Shown here one piece after another: positions 35,865 through 45,122 of a DNA stretch of 64,000 nucleotides. The stretch covers positions 124,001-188,000 of the forward strand of contig NZ_APJI01000014.1 in assembly GCF_000497575.1 (NCBI RefSeq), given 5' to 3'. Every line of letters begins with the position of its first letter. The first letter of the stretch is position 1. The notes under the pieces are model-generated. The model saw only the letters and a program-made list of their open reading frames with translations. It was not told the origin of the DNA and ran no database searches. The position numbers were made by a program, and so were the translations under genes. Source of the stretch: Afipia sp. OHSU_II-C1 (lineage in GTDB: Bacteria > Pseudomonadota > Alphaproteobacteria > Rhizobiales > Xanthobacteraceae).

Positions 35865-37220
35865 CTATCCCTGACTGAGGCGGACACCGGCACGGAGAAA
35901 CTTCTGCGGGTCCACCGCATCGCCATCGATCCGTGTTTCATAATGCAGGTGAGGGCCGGTGGATCGCCCGGTGGAGCCAACTTCGCCAATCACCTGGCCG
36001 ATTGCGATCCGCTCGCCAACCTTGACGTTGATAACCGACAGATGTCCGTAACGCGTCGACAGGCCGTTGCCGTGATCTATCTCCACCATGCGGCCATAAC
36101 CGCCGCTCCATCCCGCATTGACAACCTTGCCGTTCGCGGTGGCGCGAACCGGATCGCCGGTGGAAGCGCGAAAGTCCAGTCCGCTGTGCATCGCGGGGCG
36201 ACCGAGGAAGGGATCACTGCGCACGCCGAATCCGGATGAGAATTCGACATTGCCGACAACCGGCTTGCGATAAGGCACAAGCGACAGGGTACGGGTGAGT
36301 CTATCGACCTGCGCACGCGTCAGGTTGATGCGGTAAAGCTGGCGTTCAAATGCCTCGGCGGTTGACGGCGGTTTCACCGGTATGAACGGTCCGCCCATTC
36401 CACCCTTGGGAGTTGCAGCCTCGAGCTGCGCCATATCGAGACCGAGATCTGTAATCACGCTGCGCATCCGGCGCATCCGCGATTCATAACCTTCCTCGAC
36501 GGAGTTCAGGGTCGCGGTCTGACGTCCTTCGACCTTGTCGAGTGCGGTCTGCAGGTTCGACAGGACGTTGTCGACACCGCTAGCCTTGGCAAATTCGGTG
36601 CGCGGGCGGGCAGCCGGTGGCGTTCGGGATTCAAGCCGCGCTTCGCGGTCGGGCGGTGTAACGAAGATGACCGTATCGTTGATCGGCGACGGTTTGGGCA
36701 TTCGTGTGGTCGCGCCGGCGTCGGTCGACTGCGGTCCGCGCGCCGCCGGCTTGATCGAACCGGTAGGGGCGGTATCCGGCATTGCATTGAGCGCTGCGGC
36801 ACGCTGCTCCAGCAACGCCTGCCGCCGCATGATCTGGTTGAGCTTCTGGTCGTACTGTTCCTGATCGAGGAGCTGACGGCTGGTGGTGCGATCGACGCGC
36901 GCACGTAACTCCGCAATGCGGTCCTCGTAGGCGTACTGCATCTCCGCCTGGCGGGCGATCAGGCGGGTCAGAACATCGTCGCGGAAGGCAAAATAGGTGG
37001 CCGTCGCCGCCGACCACGCGCCCATGATGACGATGGATCCGGCCACGATCCAGAACACGACCGGTCCGAACCGCACGGCCTTGCCGTGATGAACAATGGT
37101 GTAGCCATTGCGGTCGGGGCGGTGATGACCATGCGCCGGGCGCCGCTGAGGCGCCCTTGCATGATCATGCCCGTGGTGGTGTTGCGGATGCTCGGAATAG
37201 TGGGCGGAACGGCTCGACAT
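35865..37220 (-). CDS. membrane-anchored M23 family metallopeptidase
   Basis: A 451-residue protein from the ATG at 37220 (MSSRSAHYSEHPQ), with GGAG five bases upstream. A cytoplasmic N-terminus rich in His (HHHGHDH..., residues 10-45) precedes one membrane helix at about 55-77. A long periplasmic coiled coil with a disordered spacer (about 85-300) leads to the LytM/M23 domain (about 330-445): MHSGLDFRASTGDPVRA with zinc His/Asp, and GPHLHYETRIDG with the HxH motif. All zinc ligands appear intact, so it may be an active endopeptidase or a divisome regulator such as DipM/EnvC types. It is divergent from nothing close; the peroxiredoxin gene is 99 bp upstream on the same strand. Confidence 0.9.
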   Translation of the reverse strand: MSSRSAHYSEHPQHHHGHDHARAPQRRPAHGHHRPDRNGYTIVHHGKAVRFGPVVFWIVAGSIVIMGAWSAATATYFAFRDDVLTRLIARQAEMQYAYEDRIAELRARVDRTTSRQLLDQEQYDQKLNQIMRRQALLEQRAAALNAMPDTAPTGSIKPAARGPQSTDAGATTRMPKPSPINDTVIFVTPPDREARLESRTPPAARPRTEFAKASGVDNVLSNLQTALDKVEGRQTATLNSVEEGYESRMRRMRSVITDLGLDMAQLEAATPKGGMGGPFIPVKPPSTAEAFERQLYRINLTRAQVDRLTRTLSLVPYRKPVVGNVEFSSGFGVRSDPFLGRPAMHSGLDFRASTGDPVRATANGKVVNAGWSGGYGRMVEIDHGNGLSTRYGHLSVINVKVGERIAIGQVIGEVGSTGRSTGPHLHYETRIDGDAVDPQKFLRAGVRLSQG

Positions 37221-37319
37221 CGGTACTCCCGCACCGACCGAAAACTGCTCCGGACGGCTCAATTACAGGCACCGATTTGAACCGTTCATGGTTAATTTTC
37301 GGGAAACGGAATGGGATTC

Positions 37320-38039
37320 CTAGGCGAGGCGAGCCGCCGCGAGGACCTCGTCGGCATGGCCATCGACTTTCACATTGCGCCAGATTTTGACGATCCGGCT
37401 ATCGCCATCAATCAGAACCGTTGTCCGAGAAATCCCCATGAACGTCTTGCCATACATCGATTTTTCGCCCCAGACGCCATAGGCCGTCAGCATTCCGAGT
37501 TTTTCATCCGACACCAGCGGAACTGTCAGTTCATGCTTTTCGCGAAACTTCTCCTGTGCGGCGATCGGGTCGGCCGAAACGCCAAGAACGGCAGTCCGTG
37601 TTTCGGCGAAGGCATTGGCGAGCCGGCTGAAGGCAATAGCCTCAAGGGTGCATCCCGGCGTGTCGGCGCGGGGATAGAAGAAGATCACCAGTTTGCGCCC
37701 GCTGTAGTCCGCGAGCGATACGGATCCTCCGCCGTCGCGCGGCAGCGAAAACGCCGGCGCCAGCTGCCCCTCGGCGAGGGCCCCGGCATTGCGGAGGACG
37801 GGATCTGGGGTCTTCCTCGCAGGCGCCCGCTTCGGGCGGGAACGCTTGGAGGCAGCGGCTGAGGTCTTTTTTGTCGCGGGGCGTCGTGCCGCCCCGGTTT
37901 TCGCCTTGGCTTTCTTTGCTACTTTCCGGGTGGCGGCTGCACCCGCCTTTTTGGAGGGGGCCCGCTTGGCGGTCTTAGCTTTTCCGCCGTTGGGCCTTAA
38001 TGTCGATTTGGACGATTTCTTACGCGTTTTCTTGGACAT
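37320..38039 (-). CDS. peroxiredoxin (BCP/PrxQ group) with histone H1-like N-terminal tail
   Basis: A 239-residue protein in two parts. Residues 1-80 are a Lys/Ala/Arg-rich low-complexity tail (RKVAKKAKAKTG, ATKKTSAAASKRSRPKR) like histone H1 or bacterial H1-like proteins. Residues 87-239 are a peroxiredoxin: YPRADTPGCTLEAIAF with the peroxidatic C130. In BCP/PrxQ enzymes a resolving cysteine usually follows five residues later; here position 135 is Ile, and no other cysteine exists in the protein, so it must act as a 1-Cys enzyme. The tail may bind DNA and bring peroxide protection to the nucleoid; that is inference. The ATG at 38039 is the only reasonable start. Confidence 0.9.
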   Translation of the reverse strand: MSKKTRKKSSKSTLRPNGGKAKTAKRAPSKKAGAAATRKVAKKAKAKTGAARRPATKKTSAAASKRSRPKRAPARKTPDPVLRNAGALAEGQLAPAFSLPRDGGGSVSLADYSGRKLVIFFYPRADTPGCTLEAIAFSRLANAFAETRTAVLGVSADPIAAQEKFREKHELTVPLVSDEKLGMLTAYGVWGEKSMYGKTFMGISRTTVLIDGDSRIVKIWRNVKVDGHADEVLAAARLA

Positions 38040-38325
38040 ACGCCTTCCTTTCGTCGCTTTCAGCGGGGTATTTTGGGATTCGCGAGACTCGCAACCGGAT
38101 CATTAAAGCCGCCTTCTTCGGCTGGGCAAATCTGACGTCCCCGAGGTATGGTGAATAACCAGCATACAGAATTAACGACTTTCCCACGGCGGCGGCCGAA
38201 TAGCGGACGATACAGAAAACTAAGACCGGGCTTTTAGTCTGGCAGCACATCGACGGAGCGAGTCTCCAATTTGACGCTTTGACGCCCGGCGGCTCGACCA
38301 GGCTGACTATCGACACCGAGAGGCA

Positions 38326-41300
38326 ATGCCGAGATCAGAGCCCAAGAAAGCCTTCGCGAAGGCTGCAGACGAGCACCGGCATTGGGATGATTCCGGATGG
38401 AATCACCATGACGATGCGGCGTGTGATCGGGCGATCAAGCTCCTCAATCGGCCAAGCATCGGAATCCATCGCCTCACGGACTGGTTTCGCGGACTGCGCC
38501 GCAGGATCGCAGGCAGGGTGTGGATCGGACGCACTGCCGTCGTCCTGATGTCGCTCGGCCTCATATTCGCCGCGGGCTTTGGAGCGTTGTGGCTGCGGCT
38601 TGGCACCGGCCCGGTCAATCTTGATATCGTCACGCCGTGGTTGGCATCGGCGATCGAGGAGAATATCGGCCGCGACCACACCGTGGAAGTTGGAGGCACG
38701 CAGATCGAGCGTGCCGGACGGATCAGGATTGCAGTCCGGCTGCGCGACATCGTTGTGCGGGATCGGGCAAGCAATATCGTTGCGAGCGCTCCAAAAGCCG
38801 AAGTGAGACTGTCCGGTACGGCGCTGCTGATGGGGCGCTTGCGCGCCGAGACGCTTCGCCTTGTTGGAGCCGAGCTTGCCGTCAGGATCACACCCGACGG
38901 ACGCGTGATTGTTTCAACCGGTCAAAGCAACAGTCCGCTCGCGACCGGCAAGGTCCCCGTTAAGCCCGAGCCTCAAGCCGTTTCCGCCCCGCCGCCGCTA
39001 CCATTCCAGGCATCGCCGGCGCCGTCCACGGTTCCGGCCACATCGGCCGCTGCTTCGAATGGTACAGGGGGGCTGCTCGCCGCGCTTGAGTGGCTGGACA
39101 GTCTCAGCGCCAAAGGGCTTGACGGTCAGAGCCTCAACGAAATCGGATTGCGCAATGGTGTGCTGACCGTCGAGGATCAGCGCAATGGAGGCGTTCTCAA
39201 TTTCAAGAACATCAGCCTCAGCCTGCGGCGGCCTCATGGCGGCGGCGCGGCCTTCAGTGTCGGCGAGGAAGGCAAGAATGGCTGGGAGCTGAAGGTCGCT
39301 GTCGGAGCGCCGTCGAACGGTGTCCGCTCGATCGATATTAGCGCAAACAAGGTCCCGACCAACAATCTGCTGCTCGCCGCCCGGCTGAAGGACTTTACCT
39401 ATGCGGCGGACATGCCGCTCAGCGGCGAGTTCAAAGGCGAAATAGGCCGCGACGGGCTTCCAACCTACTTCCGGGGCGAGATCGTCGCCGGCAAAGGCAC
39501 GATCGTCGATCTTAACGTACCGGACTATCCGATGATGATCGACCACGCAGACGCGCGCGTCGAATGGGATGCCGGGCGCCGCGTCATGGTGGCGCCATTT
39601 CATGTGAACTCGGGCGCCAATCGCATCACGTTACTCGCGCATCTCGAGCCTCCCAACGACAGCATACCGAACTGGCAGCTAGGCTTGAGCGGAGGAACCA
39701 TTCTGCTTGCCGGTAACGACGGAGAAGCGCCCTCGATCTTCAACCGCATCGCCGTCCGACTACGGTTCGATACTGAAAACCGGCGTGTGCTCTTGACCCA
39801 GTGCGATATCAGCAACGGCGAGATAGGCATCGCTGGATCGGGCAGCCTCGATTATTCCGGCGATGCGCGTTTGAGGCTGGGCATGGCGGCGACGCCGATG
39901 CCTGTCGCCGTGCTGAAGCGCATCTGGCCCGTCCTGATCGTGCCGGAAGTGCGTGAATGGATCACGGAGCGGGTGGATCGGGGGACGGTCCAGCGGCTCG
40001 ATGTTGCCGTGAATGCGCCGGTCCATACGCTCGTGCGCGGTGGCCCGCCAATTCCGGACGATGGCCTGTCGGTGAATTTTCTGGCGACCGGTCTCACCAT
40101 TCGCCCGGTTGACGATCTGCCGCTCGTTCGTGATGGCGACATGAAGGGCCGTGTCAGCGGCCGCACCGTCAACATCAATGTCGGACAGGGCGCGGTCGAT
40201 ACGCCGGCCGGAAGACGGTTGAACATTTCCGATCTCACATTCGAGGTGCCGGATCTTGCGCCGAAGCCTGCGCCAACCAAGGTCCGCTTCCGCGTTGATG
40301 GACCGGTTCCGGCAGCTGCCGAGATTCTGCAATCGGATCGGTTGCGCGATGTCGGCGACACGGTCATCGATCCCAATTCGAGCAAGGGAACGGTGTCCGC
40401 GATCGTCACGCTTGCGATGCCTTTGAAGAACGCATTGACCAAGGCTGACACCACCTATTCGATCAATCTCGACCTTGGCGCGCTGGCCGTCGACAAGCTT
40501 GCGATGAACCAGAAGCTCGAAGCAAGCTCACTCAAGGTTGTCGCAGACAATCAGGGTTATCGGGTAAGAGGCGACGTCAAGATCGGCGGGCAGCCGGCGG
40601 CTCTCGACTATCGCAAGAACAACGAAGGCGATGCCGATGTGCGCGTTTCGGCGACGCTCGACGATGCGGCGCGTGCACGCCTTGGCGTCGATCTGGGACA
40701 GAGCCTGAGCGGCGCCATTCCCATCAAGCTGACCGGAAAGATTGCGGGCGGCGAGGGCGACAATCGAGACAACCGCTTCGGCGTCGAAGCGGACCTGACC
40801 GCGGCGCGGATTGACAATCTGCTGCCGGGCTGGACCAAGGTCGCCGGCAAAACCACCAAGATGACTTTCAACGTCGTTCAGAAACCTCAGGGCACTCGCT
40901 TCGAGGATATCGTCGTCGAGGGCAACGGCACGTCCATCAAGGGCTCGCTGGAAATCGACGAGAAGAACGACCTCGTCAATGCATCCTTCCCGACCTTTGC
41001 TCCGTCGGAGGGCGACAAGGCAAGCCTGAAGGCCGAGCGCCAGCCGGACGGAATGCTCAAGGTGACAATGCGCGGCGAAGTGTTCGATGGCCGTGGTTTC
41101 ATCAAGAGTGCGATGTCGGGCAGGGATCAGAACGCCAAGGAAAAATCCAAGAATTTTGACATCGATATCGATGCCAAGCTTGGCGCGCTCGCGGGGTTCT
41201 ATGGCGAGGCGGTTCGCAGCATTGACCTGAAGCTCACGCGCCGCGGCGGCGCGATCAGAGCGTTTTCACTCAATGGCAAACTGGGACGCGATACGCCCGT

Positions 41301-41946
41301 GATCGGCGATCTGCGCGGGCGGGCGCAGGGGCGCGATGTGATGTATCTCGAGACGAACGACGCAGGAGCGTTTTTCCGTTTCACCGACACCTATGCGAAA
41401 ATGAATGGCGGCAAGATGTGGGTGGCGGTCGATCCGCCGACATCGGATACGTCACCCCAGGAAGGATTGCTGAACGTCCGCGACTTCACGATCAAGGGTG
41501 AAGCCGCGCTCGATCGCGCGGTCGCGAACGCGCCGGGCGCGAATTCGCAGGGCGTCGGGTTCTCCGGCATGCGCGCCGAGTTTACCCGTCAGAGCGGTCA
41601 GTTGCGGGTCAAGGATGGCGTGCTTCGCGGCCCGACAATCGGTGCGACCATCGAAGGTCTCATAGATTATCCAGTCAATCAGGTGAAGATGAGTGGGACC
41701 TTCGTTCCGCTCTATGGCCTGAACAACATGTTCGGGCAGATTCCCATCGTCGGACTGTTTCTCGGCGGCGGCAGCAATGAAGGCCTGATTGGCATCACCT
41801 ACGAAGTTGTCGGAACGCCCGGAGCCCCGGTTCTCCGGGTCAATCCGATTTCGGCAATGGCCCCCGGTGTGTTCCGCAAGATCTTCGATTTCAACACCGG
41901 CCGGCAGGGTGTTCCCACCGACTTTACGACGCCGCATCAGCAGTGA
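38326..41946 (+). CDS. AsmA-like / DUF3971 large membrane-anchored protein (TamB/YhdP type)
   Basis: A 1206-residue protein with a cytoplasmic N-terminus of about 65 residues, one membrane helix (about 68-90, VVLMSLGLIFAAGFGALWLR), and a huge periplasmic part with a repeating beta-strand pattern. DUF3971-like sequence is in the first half and an AsmA-like C-terminal domain at about 1030-1190 (GVGFSGMRAEFTRQSGQLRV, MSGTFVPLYGLNNMFGQIPI). Such proteins bridge the periplasm and are thought to move phospholipid to the outer membrane (known for YhdP/TamB). An Ala/Pro linker lies at about 200-250. The stop overlaps the thioesterase start by GTGA, so the two are co-translated. Confidence 0.88.
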   Translation: MPRSEPKKAFAKAADEHRHWDDSGWNHHDDAACDRAIKLLNRPSIGIHRLTDWFRGLRRRIAGRVWIGRTAVVLMSLGLIFAAGFGALWLRLGTGPVNLDIVTPWLASAIEENIGRDHTVEVGGTQIERAGRIRIAVRLRDIVVRDRASNIVASAPKAEVRLSGTALLMGRLRAETLRLVGAELAVRITPDGRVIVSTGQSNSPLATGKVPVKPEPQAVSAPPPLPFQASPAPSTVPATSAAASNGTGGLLAALEWLDSLSAKGLDGQSLNEIGLRNGVLTVEDQRNGGVLNFKNISLSLRRPHGGGAAFSVGEEGKNGWELKVAVGAPSNGVRSIDISANKVPTNNLLLAARLKDFTYAADMPLSGEFKGEIGRDGLPTYFRGEIVAGKGTIVDLNVPDYPMMIDHADARVEWDAGRRVMVAPFHVNSGANRITLLAHLEPPNDSIPNWQLGLSGGTILLAGNDGEAPSIFNRIAVRLRFDTENRRVLLTQCDISNGEIGIAGSGSLDYSGDARLRLGMAATPMPVAVLKRIWPVLIVPEVREWITERVDRGTVQRLDVAVNAPVHTLVRGGPPIPDDGLSVNFLATGLTIRPVDDLPLVRDGDMKGRVSGRTVNINVGQGAVDTPAGRRLNISDLTFEVPDLAPKPAPTKVRFRVDGPVPAAAEILQSDRLRDVGDTVIDPNSSKGTVSAIVTLAMPLKNALTKADTTYSINLDLGALAVDKLAMNQKLEASSLKVVADNQGYRVRGDVKIGGQPAALDYRKNNEGDADVRVSATLDDAARARLGVDLGQSLSGAIPIKLTGKIAGGEGDNRDNRFGVEADLTAARIDNLLPGWTKVAGKTTKMTFNVVQKPQGTRFEDIVVEGNGTSIKGSLEIDEKNDLVNASFPTFAPSEGDKASLKAERQPDGMLKVTMRGEVFDGRGFIKSAMSGRDQNAKEKSKNFDIDIDAKLGALAGFYGEAVRSIDLKLTRRGGAIRAFSLNGKLGRDTPVIGDLRGRAQGRDVMYLETNDAGAFFRFTDTYAKMNGGKMWVAVDPPTSDTSPQEGLLNVRDFTIKGEAALDRAVANAPGANSQGVGFSGMRAEFTRQSGQLRVKDGVLRGPTIGATIEGLIDYPVNQVKMSGTFVPLYGLNNMFGQIPIVGLFLGGGSNEGLIGITYEVVGTPGAPVLRVNPISAMAPGVFRKIFDFNTGRQGVPTDFTTPHQQ

Positions 41947-42386
41947 CCGCATTTCAGGTTCAGGATCCCGATTTTGAGGCGCGTGTCCGAAGGACGTTCG
42001 CGGGTCAACCGGCGTTGACCACGCTTGGAATAACCTTGTTCAGGGTCGGGCCGGGAACGCTTGAGCTGCGGATGCCGTATGACATGAGATTCTCGCAGCA
42101 GAATGGTTTCCTGCACGGCGGGATCGTTTCTGCGGGGCTCGACACTGCGTGCGGTCTGGCGTCCTATACGCTCATGCCTGCAACAGCGGACATTCTCACC
42201 GTCGAGTTCAAGATCAACCTTCTGGCTCCCGCCAGAGGGCAAACGTTCCGCTTTGTCGGCAAGGTTGTGAAGCCCGGGCGCACGCTGGTCGTCTCGGAAG
42301 GCCATGCTTATGCCAGCGACGACGAACGGGAGAAACTCATCGCCACCATGTCAGCAACCATGATGACGATGCAGCGCCAGGATTAG
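41943..42386 (+). CDS. PaaI-family hotdog-fold thioesterase
   Basis: A 147-residue protein of the hotdog fold. The signature QQNGFLHGGIVSAGLDTACG, with HGG and the catalytic-type Asp, and VEFKINLLAPARGQTFRFVG fit the PaaI/HGG-motif acyl-CoA thioesterases. The acyl substrate is unknown. Its GTG start overlaps the stop of the large AsmA-like gene (GTGA). Co-translation with an envelope lipid-transport-like protein might point to a fatty-acyl or lipid role, but that is inference. It ends 15 bp from the convergent tyrS gene. Confidence 0.9.
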   Translation: MTAFQVQDPDFEARVRRTFAGQPALTTLGITLFRVGPGTLELRMPYDMRFSQQNGFLHGGIVSAGLDTACGLASYTLMPATADILTVEFKINLLAPARGQTFRFVGKVVKPGRTLVVSEGHAYASDDEREKLIATMSATMMTMQRQD

Positions 42387-42401
42387 GCGCCCGCCGGATT
42401 C

Positions 42402-43655
42402 CTAGACCGGCTTGAGCAGCACATGCTTCTTGCGGCCCATCGAGAGCTTGATCACGCCTTCCGGCGTCAGCTCCTTCGGTGTCAGGACCATCTTTTCATC
42501 GACGATCGCGACATCGTTGACACGCAGGCCGCCGCCCTTGATCTGACGCCGCGCTTCGCCGTTGGACGCCACAAGGCCTGCCTTGACGAACAGCCCGAGC
42601 ACCGGCGCGCTGGCATCCAGTTCGGCGCGCGAGATTTCCAGCGTCGGCAGATCGCTGGCGATGGCGCCTTCCTCGAAGGTCTTGCGCGCGGTCTCGGAGG
42701 CAGCATCCGCCGCTTCGCGACCGCGAATGAGCGCCGTCGCTTCGGTCGCGAGCACTTTCTTGGCTTCGTTGATTTCCTGGCCCTTGAGCGCTGCGAGTTT
42801 CGCAATCTCGTCCATCGGCAGGAGAGTGAACAGCTTCAGGAAGCGCTCGACGTCGCCATCCTCGGTGTTGCGCCAGAACTGCCAGTAGTCGTAGTCGCTG
42901 AGAAGGTCGCCATTGAGCCAGACAGCGCCGGCGGCGGTCTTGCCCATCTTGGCGCCCGATGATGTTGTCAGCAGCGGACAGGTCAGTGCGTAGAGTTGAT
43001 GCGTGCCCATGCGGCGGCCGAGGTCGATGCCGTTGACGATGTTGCCCCACTGGTCGGAGCCGCCCATCTGCAGGTTGCAGCCGTAACGCCGCGACAGTTC
43101 GACGAAATCGTACGATTGCAGGATCATGTAGTTGAATTCGATGAACGACAGTTCCTGCTCGCGCTCGAGCCGCATCCTCACCGAGTCCATGGTCAGCATG
43201 CGATTGATGGAGAAATGCCGGCCAACGTCGCGAAGCATCTCGATGTAGTTGAGCGCCGTCAGCCATTCCGCATTGTCGGCCATCGCCGCATCGGTTTTGC
43301 CCGCGCCGAACTTGATAAGCTTCGTAAAGGTTCCCTTGATGCTTTCCTTATTGGCGTCGATCTGCTCGTAGGTCAGAAGCTTGCGCGTCTCGTCGCGGCC
43401 GGAGGGGTCGCCCACGCGTGTGGTACCGCCACCCATCAGGACGATGGGTTTGTTGCCGGTCTGCTGAAGCCAGTGCAGCATCATGATCGAAAGCAGGTGC
43501 CCGACGTGCAGGGACGATGCCGTGCAGTCGTATCCGATATAGGCCGTCACATCGCCCTTGGCGGCAAGCGCGTCGAGACCAGCGGCATCCGATATCTGAT
43601 GGATGAAGCCCCGGGTCTGAAGGACGTTAAGGAAATCGGACGTGTAGGCGCTCAT
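42402..43655 (-). CDS. tyrS: tyrosyl-tRNA synthetase
   Basis: A 417-residue class I aminoacyl-tRNA synthetase. The HIGH-type motif appears as SSLHVGHL, in [16 protein letters not shown]. The tyrosine-binding region [28 protein letters not shown] is present, and the KMSKS loop appears as AKMGKT. A C-terminal S4 RNA-binding domain (about 350-415; [19 protein letters not shown]) completes it. Length is standard. It is divergent from anmK, the pairing commonly seen in related genomes; the 156 bp between them hold both promoters. Confidence 0.97.
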   Translation of the reverse strand: MSAYTSDFLNVLQTRGFIHQISDAAGLDALAAKGDVTAYIGYDCTASSLHVGHLLSIMMLHWLQQTGNKPIVLMGGGTTRVGDPSGRDETRKLLTYEQIDANKESIKGTFTKLIKFGAGKTDAAMADNAEWLTALNYIEMLRDVGRHFSINRMLTMDSVRMRLEREQELSFIEFNYMILQSYDFVELSRRYGCNLQMGGSDQWGNIVNGIDLGRRMGTHQLYALTCPLLTTSSGAKMGKTAAGAVWLNGDLLSDYDYWQFWRNTEDGDVERFLKLFTLLPMDEIAKLAALKGQEINEAKKVLATEATALIRGREAADAASETARKTFEEGAIASDLPTLEISRAELDASAPVLGLFVKAGLVASNGEARRQIKGGGLRVNDVAIVDEKMVLTPKELTPEGVIKLSMGRKKHVLLKPV

Positions 43656-43811
43656 GGCGGCACTCTTTAAAGATTCAGCTATTTAGCGTTTATTTGGGCC
43701 TGTGGTGTATCAGGTCCGGTGTTGGATTCAACCAAGCGTATTCGGCAAAGTCTGCATCGCCTGGACTGGAAATACGCGTAAATAAGGGCATTTCTGCCCG
43801 GAGGTGAGTCG

Positions 43812-44909
43812 TTGCTGAAGGCGATCGGGTTGATGAGCGGCACGTCCCTCGATGGGGTCGACGTCGCGCTGATTGAGACTGACGGTGAGCGTATCGGTGC
43901 ATTCGGCCCGACCGGTTATCGCGCCTATGCCGACGGCGAGCGGAATCTGCTGAGGCAGGCGCTCGCCGACGCTGTCTCTGTTACCCAACGCAACGCGCGT
44001 CCCGGCAAGCTGGCTGACGCCGAGCAATTGGTGACACGCGCGCATGCCGCTGCGGTGGAAGATTTCCTGCGAACGAACAAGTTGTCTCGCGGCGACATCG
44101 ATGTCGTTGGTTTTCATGGGCAGACAGTTCTGCACCGTCCCGAACAGAAACTGACCGTGCAGATCGGCGACGGCAACGAGCTTGCGAAAGCGCTCGGAAT
44201 ACCGGTCGTTTTCGATCTTCGTGCCGCTGACGTCGCTGCGGGTGGGCAGGGTGCGCCGCTGGTGCCGGTGTATCACAGCGCCTTGGTGCGGATGCTTGGC
44301 CGTTCAGCTCCGACAGTGGTCGTGAACGTCGGCGGCGTTGCCAACATCACCTACATTGACCGCGAGACATTGATCGCGTGCGACACCGGCCCCGGTAATG
44401 CGCTGCTGGACGACTTCATGCTGCGCAGGACAGGCGAAGCGGTGGACCGCGATGGGCGCACTGCGGCCAAGGGGAGGCCCGATGGTGCATGGATCGCAAA
44501 AGCATCAAGCCGTCCGTTCTTCACTGCGCCGCCGCCGAAGTCACTCGATCGAAATGACTTTGCCGCACTGACCGTCGACGGTATGAGCACGGAGGACGGA
44601 GCGGCGACCCTGACCGCTTTCACGGCGGCTTCGATCGCGGCGATCACGCCGATGCTGCCTCAGGTTCCCGCAGACTGGATTGTGGTTGGCGGCGGCGCGA
44701 GCAATCCGACCCTGATGCGGGCGCTGAACGAGCGACTGGCGCCCGCCGCTGTCACGCGTGGTCACGAACTCGGATGGTCCGGAGATGCCATCGAGGCCCA
44801 GGCCTTCGCCTACATGGCTGTTCGCAGTCTCAAAGGGTTGCCGCTGACCTTTCCGGGAACGACCGGAGTGGCAGTGCCTCTCACGGGTGGTGTTCTCGCG
44901 AAACCGTGA
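43812..44909 (+). CDS. anmK: anhydro-N-acetylmuramic acid kinase
   Basis: A 365-residue sugar kinase of the actin-like fold. It opens and phosphorylates 1,6-anhydro-MurNAc recovered from cell-wall turnover, giving MurNAc-6-P. The N-terminal ATP loop AIGLMSGTSLDGVDVAL, VGFHGQTVLHRP, FDLRAADVAAGGQGAPLVPV, VVNVGGVANITYI and CDTGPGNALLDDF are all diagnostic. The start is TTG at 43812, supported by GGAGGTGA just upstream and by alignment of MLKAIGLMSGTS with the family N-terminus. It is divergent from tyrS. Confidence 0.95.
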   Translation: MLKAIGLMSGTSLDGVDVALIETDGERIGAFGPTGYRAYADGERNLLRQALADAVSVTQRNARPGKLADAEQLVTRAHAAAVEDFLRTNKLSRGDIDVVGFHGQTVLHRPEQKLTVQIGDGNELAKALGIPVVFDLRAADVAAGGQGAPLVPVYHSALVRMLGRSAPTVVVNVGGVANITYIDRETLIACDTGPGNALLDDFMLRRTGEAVDRDGRTAAKGRPDGAWIAKASSRPFFTAPPPKSLDRNDFAALTVDGMSTEDGAATLTAFTAASIAAITPMLPQVPADWIVVGGGASNPTLMRALNERLAPAAVTRGHELGWSGDAIEAQAFAYMAVRSLKGLPLTFPGTTGVAVPLTGGVLAKP

Positions 44910-44930
44910 CTTCATGCACTTGCATGGACC

Positions 44931-44973
44931 TTGACAATTTCATGCGCCTGCATTTAATTTAATGCAGGTGCAT
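44931..44973 (+). promoter_or_regulatory. promoter with overlapping 32-bp palindromic operator
   Basis: TTGACA (44931-44936) and TTTAAT (44953-44958), 16 bases apart, make a good sigma-70-type promoter. Over the spacer and -10 lies a near-perfect palindrome at 44942-44973: CCTGCATT (47-54) and AATGCAGG (61-68) around a TAATTT centre, extended by ATGC / GCAT at the outer ends. The position fits a repressor operator for the small ORF and GST gene downstream. TetR- or MarR-type regulators bind sites of this kind; none is encoded nearby. Confidence 0.65.
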
Positions 44974-44987
44974 GGAAGGGAATCGCG

Positions 44988-45122
44988 ATGCTGGTCGCCG
45001 AGCTTATTTTCGCAGTTCAAATCATTCGTGATGGCGTTTGGCGCTACATGCGTCAGATAACCTCGGATGTTGAAAGCGACCGACCGCCACCATGCTCGCA
45101 TGAGTGGAGGAAAATGACATGA
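44988..45122 (+). CDS. small ORF (44 aa) coupled to the GST gene
   Basis: ATG at 44988 follows GGAAGGGA with six-base spacing, a strong ribosome binding site. The product begins MLVAELIFAVQIIRDGVWRY and ends SHEWRKMT, 44 residues. An amphipathic or weakly hydrophobic N-terminal helix precedes a polar tail. Its TGA (45120-45122) overlaps the GST ATG by four bases (ATGA), and it begins 15 bp after the palindromic operator. So it looks like the first gene of a regulated two-gene unit. I do not recognise a family. It could also be a leader peptide whose translation controls GST. Confidence 0.6.
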   Translation: MLVAELIFAVQIIRDGVWRYMRQITSDVESDRPPPCSHEWRKMT

